A stretch of 64,000 nt of DNA from NCBI GenBank assembly GCA_947058615.1, contig CAMSHF010000001.1, positions 124,001-188,000 of the forward strand. The letters are read 5' to 3'. Shown here in pieces: positions 47,336-57,168 of the stretch (positions are counted from its first letter, which is position 1; each line of letters opens with the position of its first letter). The translations under genes were made by a program, and so were the position numbers. The DNA is from an uncultured Rickettsiella sp. (GTDB lineage: Bacteria; Pseudomonadota; Gammaproteobacteria; Diplorickettsiales; Diplorickettsiaceae). The notes below the pieces were generated by a model. It was not told where the DNA came from. It was given only the letters and a program-made list of their open reading frames with translations, and made no database searches.

Positions 47336-48979
47336 TCAAATGGCCAACAAATACATTCGACTGCTGTCGTCTGAGGTTGGAGTATTTAGGGTATTCGAGT
47401 TAAAAAAACGAGCTTGTATTGATTTTATGTATTCATTAGTTGCATTTTCTCTCGCATTAATGAACTCATTATCTTCCTCTTGGATACGATTACTGGCATA
47501 GGAATTCATGAAGCAAGCAATACTCGCGATGCGGGAAACGCAGGAGTCTGTAAATACTAACGCCGCATTTCCTAAGGCATTAATTATTAACGCAAAAAAT
47601 TCTACTATTTTTTCCAAATAATACTTTGTATCTTTCGTTACATCCGGATTAGAGCTATTTTTAGTCAATAAGCTATTACATAAGGCGAGTGCCGTTTTTA
47701 ATGTAAAGGGCAGATCTCCAATAATTGCAGCTAAAGTAATTACATCCGCAGCAACCCAACCTAACAAGCCCGCTAAAGTGGCTGTGCCAGTAAAGTCAAG
47801 ATAAACCAGACCAAAGAAGGCCGCAGCCATAACAAGGATTTTTAAAGTATAAACTAAAATCTTAGTCCAATTTAGGCTTTGCCATTTTTCTTTAATATCC
47901 TGTTTAATTTCCTGCCATGAGAACTGAGATTGTAATACGCCCATAAAGGTTCTAAGCATAACGATGGTCAGGCCTATTAATAATGCGCCGGCTAATATAC
48001 CTAATAAACCAATCGTCAAATGGGGACATGTTGTCACTAGTATCGGGCAAATGAGAGTTATTAGTTTCATACCCTCAAGATAGGTAATCGCTGCAGCTGC
48101 AATTCCTACGGATAGAGAAAGAAATCCAGCAGGTAAAAGTAAAAATTTCTTTCTTGTAGATAATAGGAGATTAGTTTGTTTATAAAGATCTTGAAAAAAT
48201 TGTGGGATGTGCTGTGAAAAAAGCTGAAAATTAGCTCGGGTACCTGCAAGAAAAATTAATACGCTTAAAGGCATCACAAATCCAAGCGGCAGACTAAAAC
48301 CTACAAGTAATACAAAGATAGCTGCGCCGGTACTTAATCCACACGCTAACGCAGCAATTAATCCTATTGCAATACCAGTTCCATACAAAAATTTGCTCTG
48401 CCAGCAAGTAAACGAAGAAATTAATTGGGCGACTTCTGAAAAAAATTTTTCATTAGAAGGGCACGTATATTCTTTATGTTTTAGAAATTTATTAATAGTG
48501 TTTATTAAGCATTTTTTTTTGGCCGCTGATTGTGTATCCGTAGTATTTGTATAGGCATTTTTTAATGCCTCAAGTAATTCTCCAATAAAATTAACTTCAT
48601 TCTGGCTCTGATTAGCTTCAGAAACTTTTTTAAACTGACATAAAGTTTCACAAACTAATTGATACAACCCCTTATGTATTAATCTTCTAACGGATTTAGG
48701 TATATCTTTTTTAAATTTCGTTTGCTGGCGTATTATTTTTATTTTTTCGCGATCATCCTCTTCACCCCAATATTCGATGGGGTCAGACCAGGCTAGAATA
48801 AAACAATATAACTTAAATAAATTTAATAATTCTTTTTGGGGGTCAAATGGATCATTATTCATTCCATTTAATATTTTTGAAGGGTTTTGATTTTTATTGA
48901 GAATAGAAAATTGTGCAGTCAATTTTAGGTTTTCTATATACTCCTTAGAGTAGATTGGAAAATTAACTTCATCAGGCAT
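47336..48979 (-). CDS. Large polytopic membrane protein of unknown function (paralogue B)
   Basis: A 547-residue protein with a charged N-terminal region of about 190 residues, hydrophobic clusters near residues 195-250, 285-345, 375-425 and 455-485, and a polar tail of about 60 residues. The segment VITLAAIIGDLPFTLKTAL corresponds to VITALPLMLSDLLFTLKNSF of the protein at 12223-14190, and both continue with a helix ending FTDSC/FTSVA-S-R. They appear to be distant members of one family. No known domain is recognised. It lies between the Pht-like pair and tdk. Confidence 0.8.
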   Translation of the reverse strand: MPDEVNFPIYSKEYIENLKLTAQFSILNKNQNPSKILNGMNNDPFDPQKELLNLFKLYCFILAWSDPIEYWGEEDDREKIKIIRQQTKFKKDIPKSVRRLIHKGLYQLVCETLCQFKKVSEANQSQNEVNFIGELLEALKNAYTNTTDTQSAAKKKCLINTINKFLKHKEYTCPSNEKFFSEVAQLISSFTCWQSKFLYGTGIAIGLIAALACGLSTGAAIFVLLVGFSLPLGFVMPLSVLIFLAGTRANFQLFSQHIPQFFQDLYKQTNLLLSTRKKFLLLPAGFLSLSVGIAAAAITYLEGMKLITLICPILVTTCPHLTIGLLGILAGALLIGLTIVMLRTFMGVLQSQFSWQEIKQDIKEKWQSLNWTKILVYTLKILVMAAAFFGLVYLDFTGTATLAGLLGWVAADVITLAAIIGDLPFTLKTALALCNSLLTKNSSNPDVTKDTKYYLEKIVEFFALIINALGNAALVFTDSCVSRIASIACFMNSYASNRIQEEDNEFINARENATNEYIKSIQARFFNSNTLNTPTSDDSSRMYLLAI

Positions 48980-49093
48980 AAAATTCTCTGTTCAAGCCGC
49001 GCATTATTAGGAAACTAATGATACCCTAAAAGCTATTTTAATCAGATTAAATTAAGAAAATATTAAACGCAACCTGAAAAGCAGCCAACAATA

Positions 49094-49678
49094 TTAAAAG
49101 CTATCTATTAATTTAAAATGTTTTCTACAAACGGGGAGATAACGCTCATTGCCACCAATCTCTATTTGTTTGCCCTCTGTTATTTTACGATTTTCAGTAT
49201 CAAAACGGATATTCATTATCGCCTTACGACCACAATAGCAGACGGTTTTTATCTCATTGATCTCATCGGCCCAGATTAATAAATAGAGACTCCCCTCAAA
49301 AGGTTCAGCCCTAAAATCGCTGCGTAATCCGTAACATAAAACGGGGATATTTAAACGATCAACAATAGTAGCCAATTGTAATACTTGCTTTTTAGTCAAA
49401 AATTGAGCTTCGTCAATTAAAATACATTTTAATTCGTTTTTTTGACTCAGAAAGGTCTTTACATGGTCCAATAGATTGATTTTTGGTGTAAATAAATTAG
49501 CCTCAGCACTTAAACCAATCCGAGAGGTTATATAGCCTAATTTATGACGATTATCGATAGCGGGAGCAAACAATAAGGTTTGCATGCCACGCTCTTGGTA
49601 ATTATAACTTGCCTGCAATAAAGCAGTACTTTTACCTGCATTCATCGCAGAATAATAAAAATAGAGCTTGGCCATCAT
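49094..49678 (-). CDS. tdk: Thymidine kinase (type II)
   Basis: It phosphorylates thymidine for salvage. The P-loop is [13 protein letters not shown] near residue 10, the DEAQF motif near residue 90, and zinc-binding cysteines appear in CYCGRKA and VCRKH. Several ATG codons lie together; the one at 49676-49678 has a GGA six bases upstream, giving 194 residues. Salvage of host nucleosides fits an intracellular lifestyle. Confidence 0.94.
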   Translation of the reverse strand: MMAKLYFYYSAMNAGKSTALLQASYNYQERGMQTLLFAPAIDNRHKLGYITSRIGLSAEANLFTPKINLLDHVKTFLSQKNELKCILIDEAQFLTKKQVLQLATIVDRLNIPVLCYGLRSDFRAEPFEGSLYLLIWADEINEIKTVCYCGRKAIMNIRFDTENRKITEGKQIEIGGNERYLPVCRKHFKLIDSF

Positions 49679-49740
49679 CAAAAATCCAAAAATATTTTAG
49701 ATATAGTACACTTATCTATTGAAAATGAGGAGAAGTCTTT

Positions 49741-50295
49741 ATGGCTCTAACACCTTCTAGCATGCTTCCACTAGGCACCAAGGCAGCTGAATTCAAACTA
49801 ACGGATACACTGACTGGAAAATCCCATCGTTTACAAGATACTCACGGTGCAACAGCCACGGTGATAATGTTTATTTGTAACCACTGTCCTTACGTCAAGC
49901 ACGTGATACACGAACTCATCCACTTAGCTAATGATTACCAACCTAAAGGCATTGTATTTGTCGCTATTAGTGCTAATAACGCCACAGAATATCCAGAAGA
50001 TGGGCCTGAAAAAATGGCTCAGATAGGAAAACAACTCAATTTTAGCTTTCCCTATCTTTACGATGAAACTCAATTGACTGCTAAAGCCTACCATGCAACC
50101 TGCACACCTGATTTTTTTATCTTCGATAAAGAACGCTTATGTGTCTATCGAGGTCAATTAGATGGATCCAGGCCCGGCAATAAAGTTCCAGTATCTGGAA
50201 AAGATATTCGTTCCGCTTTAGATAATGTTCTTCAAGACAAACCGGTTAATCCAGAACAATTACCGAGTATGGGATGCAACATTAAATGGAAATAA
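49741..50295 (+). CDS. Thioredoxin-fold peroxiredoxin-like protein
   Basis: A 184-residue cytoplasmic protein of the AhpC/TSA-thioredoxin superfamily. The redox site is CNHC in MFICNHCPYVKH near residues 46-49, a thioredoxin-like CxxC placed after the first strand. A second Cys lies near CTPDFFIFD, and the C-terminal SMGCNIKWK is characteristic of a family of redox proteins with conserved GCNIKW ends. A GAGGAGA ribosome-binding site precedes the ATG. The partner is unknown. Confidence 0.87.
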   Translation: MALTPSSMLPLGTKAAEFKLTDTLTGKSHRLQDTHGATATVIMFICNHCPYVKHVIHELIHLANDYQPKGIVFVAISANNATEYPEDGPEKMAQIGKQLNFSFPYLYDETQLTAKAYHATCTPDFFIFDKERLCVYRGQLDGSRPGNKVPVSGKDIRSALDNVLQDKPVNPEQLPSMGCNIKWK

Positions 50296-50322
50296 ATACG
50301 CGAATTAACTTATCTCTCTACC

Positions 50323-52476
50323 CTAAAATGACAAAGAAAAATTGTTTATATTATTGTCTGTATTAAAAGAATTTCTCATTACATTTTGAAAAAAATATTT
50401 CTTAGCTAAATTAAAAGAGGACGGAATTTTTTCGGCTTCTCTGTGACAAGCACTTTCCATATTAGAAAATTTATTTATACACCTATCAGCATAGAAAGAT
50501 AAAATTGAGATCTTTTCAGATAAATATCTGATCGCTTCATGTTTATTAAATTGATCGATTATTTCTTGACGAGACTCTAAAGATTCTATCGGAGATAAAT
50601 TAACTGATTTACTCTGTATCCCGATATTTGGAAAATTAATTCTGTTTTTAATAGAAAATAAAGCGTCTATATTTTCTATACTTGGTTTTTCATCGATAGT
50701 TTTCAATTCTTCATTTAGAAAATTTAAAAATAGTTTTTCTGACAACTGTTCTCTAAAATTTTTTTTAAATAAATGGATGGGACTTATACCGAAAAATATA
50801 AAATTCCAGAACTTTAAATTAGAAATTTTGGTTTTAATAGCTTCAAAAGTAAGATTGTCTTGATCATACAATAAAAATTTTTTCACAAATTTTTCTTGGT
50901 GACTTTTGTTTGAAAAATAATGTTTACCTAAAAAATAATTAAAAATTTTTTTAATTAAACCGGTCTTTTCTTCAAAAGATTTATTTCTAATTAAAGTAAA
51001 CTCGACATCTTGATCAAAATATTCTTTTAAATAATTACGAAGCCAGTTTGAAATTTTTTCAGGTTTATTTTGGGCAATAAGTTCATCCAAAGAAACCGGC
51101 TCTAAAAATTCTATTGTTTTTAATAAACAATAATCTGATTCTTCTTCATCAAATTCTATTTCTTCTTGTTCATCTGTTTTTAATAAACAATAATTAGTAT
51201 CTGAAACTGATATTCTTTTTTCAAATAAGTTTAAAGAAGATTCTAATAAATTACCTATATTATCTATACTAAAAGTTTCTTTTATTTTTTTATATAAATC
51301 ATCTAAAGAACTAACATAGTTTACCGAGCATCCCAAACACTTAGCAAAGTGATCGATTTTATTTAAAGTTTTTTTTACTTTATTAATAGAAGTTAAAATG
51401 CTTTCAGAATAGTCAAGCAACTCTAGAAATCTCTCATAGTTGATCGTTTCAAAAAATGCATTTAAAAATTTATTCGGTTTTATTTCTATAGAGTCCAACT
51501 GTAAATCTACCAAATATCTCTTGACTCCCTTTTGTTTATATGAGTCAATTTTTTTTAGAATAAAAACAATTACTGGAATTAATAGTTTGCTAATCTTTTT
51601 ATTTTGAGATATTTTTTGTTGAGTAATTTTAAGATAGTCTCTATATTGTCGAAGATTTTTTGATTTTTTTTTAGCTTCTTTCTCTTCTGTACTTGCAAAT
51701 AATTCAAACTCCATTGCTTCAATTTTCCTATCCAACCTAAATGAATCCTCTTCAGGATCTATTTCTATTTTACCTAAACGTTGTAATTCTTCTTCCCATG
51801 ATTTTTTTTTTCGTGGCGATTCTATTTCTAAATTAATCTTGTTTAAGCGGTTAACTTCTTTGGAATAAAGATAAAAAGAATCTTCATCATAACCAACGCC
51901 ATCTTCATCATCAAAATTTATTATTCTGGGTTTGTTTTTTTTACGCCGAGATATATTTATAGATTTCTCAGGGGGAACTGCTAACTCACTATTAGTCTGT
52001 AAATTTAACTGAGCGTCTGGAAATAATTTGTCATTCTCCAAAGAAATGTTGCTTTGAGGTTTAAAAAAAGCAGGCGGGATTAACTTGGAGATTTTACTAA
52101 TTGAAAAAATGCTTGATATCTTTTGGAGTACCTCAGAATTATTAGATGTTGAAGTTAATTCAGAATTAAACTTTTCTAATTCAATTTTAGCATTGACATC
52201 ATTTGTTTTAATATAGTTCTTAAGATGTCCAAATAATAGTATTTCGTCATTAGACAAACGAGTGTTATTTTTTATGATAATAGATAAATAATATCCTATT
52301 AACCATCGATTCTCTTCGTTTAGTTCTGAGGTAATATAACAATGGATCGTATCTACTGCTATTGCAAAATAAGGCCCGTGATCTAGCTGATCAATCCAAT
52401 CTTTAATACTATTTAGTTCATTATTAGATTTTATTTTTACTATTTGGTCTCCGGTTTTTTGTTTTATTTTTTCCAT
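50323..52476 (-). CDS. 717-residue charged protein of unknown function
   Basis: A large, Lys/Glu/Asn-rich protein with no recognised family. Residues about 215-300 are rich in E, K and R and are likely coiled coil (KKKSWEEELQRLGKIEIDPE). Short hydrophobic stretches near residues 297-312 and 568-585 could touch membranes. A 20-residue internal duplication in the middle repeats YCLLKT. There is no signal peptide or ribosome-binding site of note, and base composition is more AT-rich than the neighbours. Such large eukaryote-contacting-type proteins are often effectors in Legionellales, but that is a guess. Confidence 0.75.
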   Translation of the reverse strand: MEKIKQKTGDQIVKIKSNNELNSIKDWIDQLDHGPYFAIAVDTIHCYITSELNEENRWLIGYYLSIIIKNNTRLSNDEILLFGHLKNYIKTNDVNAKIELEKFNSELTSTSNNSEVLQKISSIFSISKISKLIPPAFFKPQSNISLENDKLFPDAQLNLQTNSELAVPPEKSINISRRKKNKPRIINFDDEDGVGYDEDSFYLYSKEVNRLNKINLEIESPRKKKSWEEELQRLGKIEIDPEEDSFRLDRKIEAMEFELFASTEEKEAKKKSKNLRQYRDYLKITQQKISQNKKISKLLIPVIVFILKKIDSYKQKGVKRYLVDLQLDSIEIKPNKFLNAFFETINYERFLELLDYSESILTSINKVKKTLNKIDHFAKCLGCSVNYVSSLDDLYKKIKETFSIDNIGNLLESSLNLFEKRISVSDTNYCLLKTDEQEEIEFDEEESDYCLLKTIEFLEPVSLDELIAQNKPEKISNWLRNYLKEYFDQDVEFTLIRNKSFEEKTGLIKKIFNYFLGKHYFSNKSHQEKFVKKFLLYDQDNLTFEAIKTKISNLKFWNFIFFGISPIHLFKKNFREQLSEKLFLNFLNEELKTIDEKPSIENIDALFSIKNRINFPNIGIQSKSVNLSPIESLESRQEIIDQFNKHEAIRYLSEKISILSFYADRCINKFSNMESACHREAEKIPSSFNLAKKYFFQNVMRNSFNTDNNINNFSLSF
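51115..51194. repeat. Two exact 20-base direct repeats inside the 717-residue gene
   Basis: The same 20 bases (TGTTTTTAATAAACAATAAT) occur at 51115-51134 and 51175-51194, exactly 60 bases apart. They encode the repeated peptide YCLLKT within an acidic stretch. The in-frame spacing points to a recent tandem duplication of a 20-codon unit. Confidence 0.85.
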
Positions 52477-52611
52477 TATTTTAGGATTTATTATAATTTA
52501 TTTACTTTTTATATTATAATTTTTAACACTTCGTAAAAAAACAAAATAAAAAATTAATTATACTTTATTTTTTTAATATTATTACTTTATATTCAAAAAT
52601 ATAAAAAGAGA

Positions 52612-52947
52612 TTACATGCAACGCGTCGGTCGAGGTAATCCAGCTAACTTACTAGCTTGTTTTAGTATACCTTTTGGAAATAGCTTATTCAGATTAATAC
52701 TACTACCTTTTTCAGGACTAAGTTGTATTGCTAATTGACTAACCAAAACTCTGATGAGAGGTGTTTTGTGATGTTGCTGATAAAAATTACGTAAAAAATA
52801 GATAACATGCCAATGATCTTTGCTGAGCTTTAGCTTCTCATTCTGAGCAATTTTAGTGGCTACTTCCTCATGCCAATCGGCCGAATGTACAAGGTATCCG
52901 AATTGATCGGTTAAGATTTTTTCACCCTTAACGATTAAACACGTCAT
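52612..52947 (-). CDS. tusE: Sulfur relay protein TusE (DsrC family)
   Basis: A 111-residue DsrC-fold protein that accepts persulfide sulfur from TusBCD and passes it to MnmA for 2-thiolation of tRNA wobble uridine. The catalytic Cys is the penultimate residue in PRPTRCM, as in the family. N-terminal DQFGYLVHSADWHEEVA and SKDHWHVIYFLRNFY are family hallmarks. A GGTGA sequence precedes the ATG. It lies downstream of yccA, as in E. coli; the substrate tRNA-Glu(UUC) is also in this window. Confidence 0.93.
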   Translation of the reverse strand: MTCLIVKGEKILTDQFGYLVHSADWHEEVATKIAQNEKLKLSKDHWHVIYFLRNFYQQHHKTPLIRVLVSQLAIQLSPEKGSSINLNKLFPKGILKQASKLAGLPRPTRCM

Positions 52948-53177
52948 TAATCACCTGCTGCTAAGCTTATGCAGCATAAATTTTTAAGTTAAAAGAAAGC
53001 TGTTTTAAAACACCTTTTTATTCTTTACTCTATGAGCTCTTTAAAAGACAGCTGAGGAGCATTCCTTGATACAGAAATGCTGCTCAATCATTAAGCAGAT
53101 ATGAATAAAGCTTAACTCAAATTAACTATTGTAAAAAAACTCATGGTCAGTAATTGGCGGCCCTAAGAGGGGGGTAA

Positions 53178-53852
53178 TTACTCTCGATTACCACTAAATG
53201 CACTTAGTAAGTTCAATAAACTTAAAAAGAGATTATATAAGGATACATAGAGTGTCACGGTAGCCATAATATAGTTAGTTTCACCGCCATGAATAATTTG
53301 GCTGGTCTGAAACAAAATTATCCCCGAGGACAATAATACGAACACGGCTGATACAGTGAGCATTAAAGCGGATATATGGAAGAAAAGGGTCGCAATACTC
53401 GCTAAAAAAGCGAGAATCATTCCTACCATCAAAAAACCTGCCATGAAACTAAAATCTTTTTTAGTGATTAAAGCATAGGCAGATAAAGCAAAAAAGATAA
53501 GCCCCGTAGCCCCCAATGACATCATGATGAGCTCATGTCCATTAGTAAATCCATGGATATAATGATTTAAAATAGGGCCTAGTGTATACCCCATAAACCC
53601 AGTTAAGCCAAACACTGACAGCAATCCCCAGTTACTATTTCGAGTAAAATTGGTTAAAAATAACAAACCAAAATATCCGATGAGTGTAACAAAAGGATTT
53701 AAAGGCGGTGCATTAGTAAACAACGCGAAACCCGCAGTTAATGCACTAAAAATTAGCGTTAATCCTAGCAGAATGTAAGTATTGCGTAAGATGGAATTAG
53801 TTGCTAAAACCGATTCCAAGCCTGGGTTGCGCAGGATTTGACTAGTAGCCAT
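53178..53852 (-). CDS. yccA: Bax inhibitor-1/YccA family membrane protein
   Basis: A 224-residue inner-membrane protein with seven helices. The start YILLGLTLIFSALTAG and the acidic C-terminal half helix are typical of the BI-1 family. In E. coli YccA binds and restrains the FtsH protease. A strong AGGGGGA ribosome-binding site precedes the ATG. tusE follows on the same strand with a 230-base gap that includes a possible hairpin (AGCATT at 53058-53063 with AATGCT at 53076-53081). Confidence 0.92.
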   Translation of the reverse strand: MATSQILRNPGLESVLATNSILRNTYILLGLTLIFSALTAGFALFTNAPPLNPFVTLIGYFGLLFLTNFTRNSNWGLLSVFGLTGFMGYTLGPILNHYIHGFTNGHELIMMSLGATGLIFFALSAYALITKKDFSFMAGFLMVGMILAFLASIATLFFHISALMLTVSAVFVLLSSGIILFQTSQIIHGGETNYIMATVTLYVSLYNLFLSLLNLLSAFSGNRE

Positions 53853-53941
53853 ATTACTTCCCCCTGTTAAGTGTAAAATTTACTCATTCTACCATAAGCA
53901 ATTTTAAGCTAAAAGACAGAGCGCCTGCATTTCCTAAATAT

Positions 53942-54754
53942 TCATTCCCATAAGGGATATCTCTCTAACCTAATCGGCATTTGAAAAAATAGACGGGCTA
54001 GTGCAGAAAAAGCGGGTGTATAATCTGAAACATAAAATTTCTTTTTTGGAATATTTGATGAGATAGCAAGAAGTTGGCTTCCTTTAAGGATGTTTCTTAC
54101 CGCTTCAGCAACAATATCCGTTGAATCAATAATAAGCGTAGTCGCGCTATAAAATTGCTTAATCTGCTGTTTTATTAACGGGTAATGCGTACATCCCAGT
54201 ACCAAAGCATCTAGATTATGAAGAGATGACTCATTCAGATAAGTTTTAATCGCATCCGTCATTATCGTTTGGTCAGCAAAACCTTCCTCAATTAGCGGTA
54301 CCAGTAAAGGGGTAGCCAGTGTATTTAACCGAATATTAACTCCCAATTCATCTAATTTTTTTCTATAAATATTGGAATTAATAGTTTGTTTAGTGCCAAT
54401 TAAACCTATTGTTTTATCCACATAATTTTTTGCCAAATAGTCAATCATCGGATCAATCACATCAGCTACTATTGCTTTACGACCCACATACTCTTTGACA
54501 AGCTCATAAGCTACTGCTGAAGCAGAATTACAAGCAATTAATATCAATTTACAATTCTGCTTAAGTAACATATCACAAATTTTAATGGAATAAGCCTGAA
54601 TAGCTGCAGCGGACTTATCACCCCAAGGTGCATGCGCGGTGTCGCCAAAATAGATAATAGACTCTTTGGGTAACAGCTTGGTCACCGCATGAGCGACAGT
54701 TAAGCCTCCAATACCGCTGTCAAATATGCCGATAGGTTGTAAATTTGTTGACAT
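53942..54754 (-). CDS. murI: Glutamate racemase
   Basis: It converts L- to D-glutamate for peptidoglycan. Both catalytic cysteines are visible: IACNSASA near residue 74 and LGCTHYPLI near residue 187. The N-terminal GIFDSGIGGLTVA is a family signature. 270 residues is normal. It lies ten bases after the TauE-type gene on the same strand. Confidence 0.95.
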   Translation of the reverse strand: MSTNLQPIGIFDSGIGGLTVAHAVTKLLPKESIIYFGDTAHAPWGDKSAAAIQAYSIKICDMLLKQNCKLILIACNSASAVAYELVKEYVGRKAIVADVIDPMIDYLAKNYVDKTIGLIGTKQTINSNIYRKKLDELGVNIRLNTLATPLLVPLIEEGFADQTIMTDAIKTYLNESSLHNLDALVLGCTHYPLIKQQIKQFYSATTLIIDSTDIVAEAVRNILKGSQLLAISSNIPKKKFYVSDYTPAFSALARLFFQMPIRLERYPLWE

Positions 54755-54763
54755 ATAGATACT

Positions 54764-55555
54764 TTAATGGATTATCAATGCAATACCTAATACAAAAAGA
54801 AATAAAGCAAAAAATCTTCGCAAAACGTTACCAGCGACGCGTTTCCCAAGGCCAGTACCTATAGGTACAAAAAGCACGCTCCCCAAAGATATGCCAAGCA
54901 CCGCGGGCCAATAAACAAAACCTAAGCTCCCCAATGGAAGATGAGTGGCATGCAAACCAGTTAATGTAAAAGTAATTGCTCCTGAAATGGCAAGTAATAA
55001 CACACAAGCAGAAGACGTCGCAATAGCATGGTGTGTAGATAAGCCCAAACGTAAAAAAACGGGAACTGAAATAGCACCTCCACCGATACCTAACATTCCA
55101 GAAATAATGCCTATAAAAAAACCGATGGACCATTTCTTGAAAAGATTCAGTACAATAATTTCTTTTTTTATCGTTGGACTTCGATGAAAATATAATTTAA
55201 ATGCAACTGAAAAAAGAAATAAGCTGAATAGCAATTTTAGTATTTGTGTTGATAAAAATAAGGCTAACAAAGCGCCTGTTATAATACCAACAATCATTCC
55301 TGGAATTAACTGTCTAAACAGAAGCCAATTAATCGAAAAACTACGCTGTTGATGATACACAGCAATAAGTGAGGTAAAAATAATCGATGTCAAAGCGGTA
55401 CTTGTTGCCATATGCATTAGCAAATGTTCAGGAATATTCTCTTGTGAAAAAATAGCTAGCAACCCGGGGACTAAAACTGTGCCGCCTCCTATCCCAAGTA
55501 GACCTGCTAAAAATCCAGCTAATAAGCCTATCGCTACATATAATATAAAAAACAT
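54764..55555 (-). CDS. TauE/SafE-family membrane transporter (TSUP)
   Basis: A 263-residue protein with about eight helices and the paired family motif GLLGIGGGTVLVP near residue 20 and GMLGIGGGAISVP near residue 158. The duplication of this Gly-rich motif reflects the two-fold pseudo-symmetry of the family. Members export sulfite, sulfoacetate or related anions; the substrate here is unknown. It is upstream of murI. Confidence 0.9.
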   Translation of the reverse strand: MFFILYVAIGLLAGFLAGLLGIGGGTVLVPGLLAIFSQENIPEHLLMHMATSTALTSIIFTSLIAVYHQQRSFSINWLLFRQLIPGMIVGIITGALLALFLSTQILKLLFSLFLFSVAFKLYFHRSPTIKKEIIVLNLFKKWSIGFFIGIISGMLGIGGGAISVPVFLRLGLSTHHAIATSSACVLLLAISGAITFTLTGLHATHLPLGSLGFVYWPAVLGISLGSVLFVPIGTGLGKRVAGNVLRRFFALFLFVLGIALIIH

Positions 55556-55613
55556 CGCATGCCAAAAAATTGAATTAAATTTAGAAAAAGAATAAGTCTA
55601 TGAAGTTATAAGC

Positions 55614-56516
55614 TCAGCAAACTAAAGACTGTGAACAAGGAAATCTCTTTTGTCCTTGCTCGACTTGCAAAGTAGTGTGTTGAATATGAAATTCCTTAGT
55701 TAAAACTTGATTGATTTTTGAGTATTCCTCATCCGAAAAGCCACCTTCAGGCATTATCAAATGGGCAGTCAAAGCGGTTTCTTGTGTACTAAGTCCCCAG
55801 ATATGCAAATCATGAACCTCCTGGACTCTAGGTAATTTTTTTAAATAATTATAGACCGCTTCTTGACATACCCCATATGGAACAGCTCCCAGAATCAACT
55901 CTACGGAACGACGTAACAAATTCCAACTACCCCAAGTAATAATAGACACTATGACTAAAGCAACTATAGGATCTATCTGTTGCCATCCGGTAAAATAAAC
56001 TGCAGCGCCAGTTAACACTACACCGAAAGCGATGAGGGCATCATAGGCTAGATGTAAAAATGCGCTTTTTATATTCAAATCCAAAGCCCGTTGCTTCATA
56101 AATAACAACGCAGTCCCCCCATTGATTAATACGCCTATGAATGCAACGACCATTACAATAATTTCATCAATTTTAACGGGATTATAAAGCTTATTAATAG
56201 ATTCATACACAATCAGCGCTGAAGTTAAGACCAATAATAATGCATTAGCCAATGCGGCCAAAATAGTCAATTTTTTATAGCCATAGCTATAACGTTGTGT
56301 CGCTCGTCTTTTGACTAAAATATTCGCCCCCCATGACATCAACAAGCCTAAAACATCTGCAAAATTATGAACGGCATCGGACAATAAACTTACTGAATGC
56401 GCCATAAACCCATAAACTACTTCTGCTAGGACAAAGCCAAAATTTAGTGCGATAGCAATAGAAAAACTTACATTTAAAGTAGTTAACGTAGCGTAATGGT
56501 GATGAGCATGTGACAT
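55614..56516 (-). CDS. Cation diffusion facilitator (zinc efflux type)
   Basis: A 300-residue CDF antiporter with six helices and a cytoplasmic C-terminal domain. The His-rich N-terminus MSHAHHHYAT and the metal-site segment LLSDAVHNFADVLGL (helix 2) and HLAYDALIAFGVV (helix 5) resemble the ZitB/CzcD group. The C-terminal domain carries EVHDLHIWGLS, a family hallmark. It probably exports zinc. It lies three bases after lolA, suggesting co-transcription. Confidence 0.92.
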   Translation of the reverse strand: MSHAHHHYATLTTLNVSFSIAIALNFGFVLAEVVYGFMAHSVSLLSDAVHNFADVLGLLMSWGANILVKRRATQRYSYGYKKLTILAALANALLLVLTSALIVYESINKLYNPVKIDEIIVMVVAFIGVLINGGTALLFMKQRALDLNIKSAFLHLAYDALIAFGVVLTGAAVYFTGWQQIDPIVALVIVSIITWGSWNLLRRSVELILGAVPYGVCQEAVYNYLKKLPRVQEVHDLHIWGLSTQETALTAHLIMPEGGFSDEEYSKINQVLTKEFHIQHTTLQVEQGQKRFPCSQSLVC

Positions 56517-56519
56517 AAA

Positions 56520-57143
56520 TTAACCTTTCACTATTTCAATATTTTTATCTTTTGGTATAACAAAATGAAATGTCAGTGCTGGAAGAGAAGGGTTTAATTC
56601 AATTTGCGTAAAATTGATAACAGTTTGTTGACCAAGTTTATCGATCAGTCGCATTTCATGTAAATAATTTTTTTGAAAAATCAATGTAATTGATTGAAAT
56701 AACGCATTTTTATTCTTTGGAAATAAAGTAAATCCTTGAACATCCATTAAAGGATGAATGATAAACTGTTGTGTTAAATTGTTAGGCGAACCACTTAATA
56801 ATGCAGCAGGGGAGTCTGTATCGGTTGTTTTTTGTCTTTGGATCGTTATTTGTTGTAAATCGATATCATAAAACCAAATGTGTTGTCCATCTGCGATTAA
56901 TAACTGTCTATTAGGTCGTATTATTTCCCAGCGAAAAAGACCGGGGCGTTGTATGGTCATCTTACCGCTTACTTGTTGCAAAATCTGCCCTCGAGAATTC
57001 ATCACCGTTTGTGTAAAATTAGCCCGTGAGGTATGTAAATTATTTAATAAATAACTCAGTTGGTCTTCCGCTAGCACTTGACCAGAGATTAAGCTAAGCA
57101 TAAAACTTAAAAAAAGTAATTTATATGATTTTAATAGTTTCAT
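56520..57143 (-). CDS. lolA: Outer-membrane lipoprotein carrier LolA
   Basis: A periplasmic chaperone that carries lipoproteins from LolCDE to LolB. The 207-residue protein has a signal peptide (LLFLSFMLSLISGQVLA) and the LolA segment GKMTIQRPGLFRWEI near residues 60-74, with a downstream ADGQHIWFYD strand. It begins 25 bases after bioD, so the biotin run may read into it. Confidence 0.92.
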   Translation of the reverse strand: MKLLKSYKLLFLSFMLSLISGQVLAEDQLSYLLNNLHTSRANFTQTVMNSRGQILQQVSGKMTIQRPGLFRWEIIRPNRQLLIADGQHIWFYDIDLQQITIQRQKTTDTDSPAALLSGSPNNLTQQFIIHPLMDVQGFTLFPKNKNALFQSITLIFQKNYLHEMRLIDKLGQQTVINFTQIELNPSLPALTFHFVIPKDKNIEIVKG

Positions 57144-57168
57144 AAAACTTAAATGCTCTTTTTCTACT

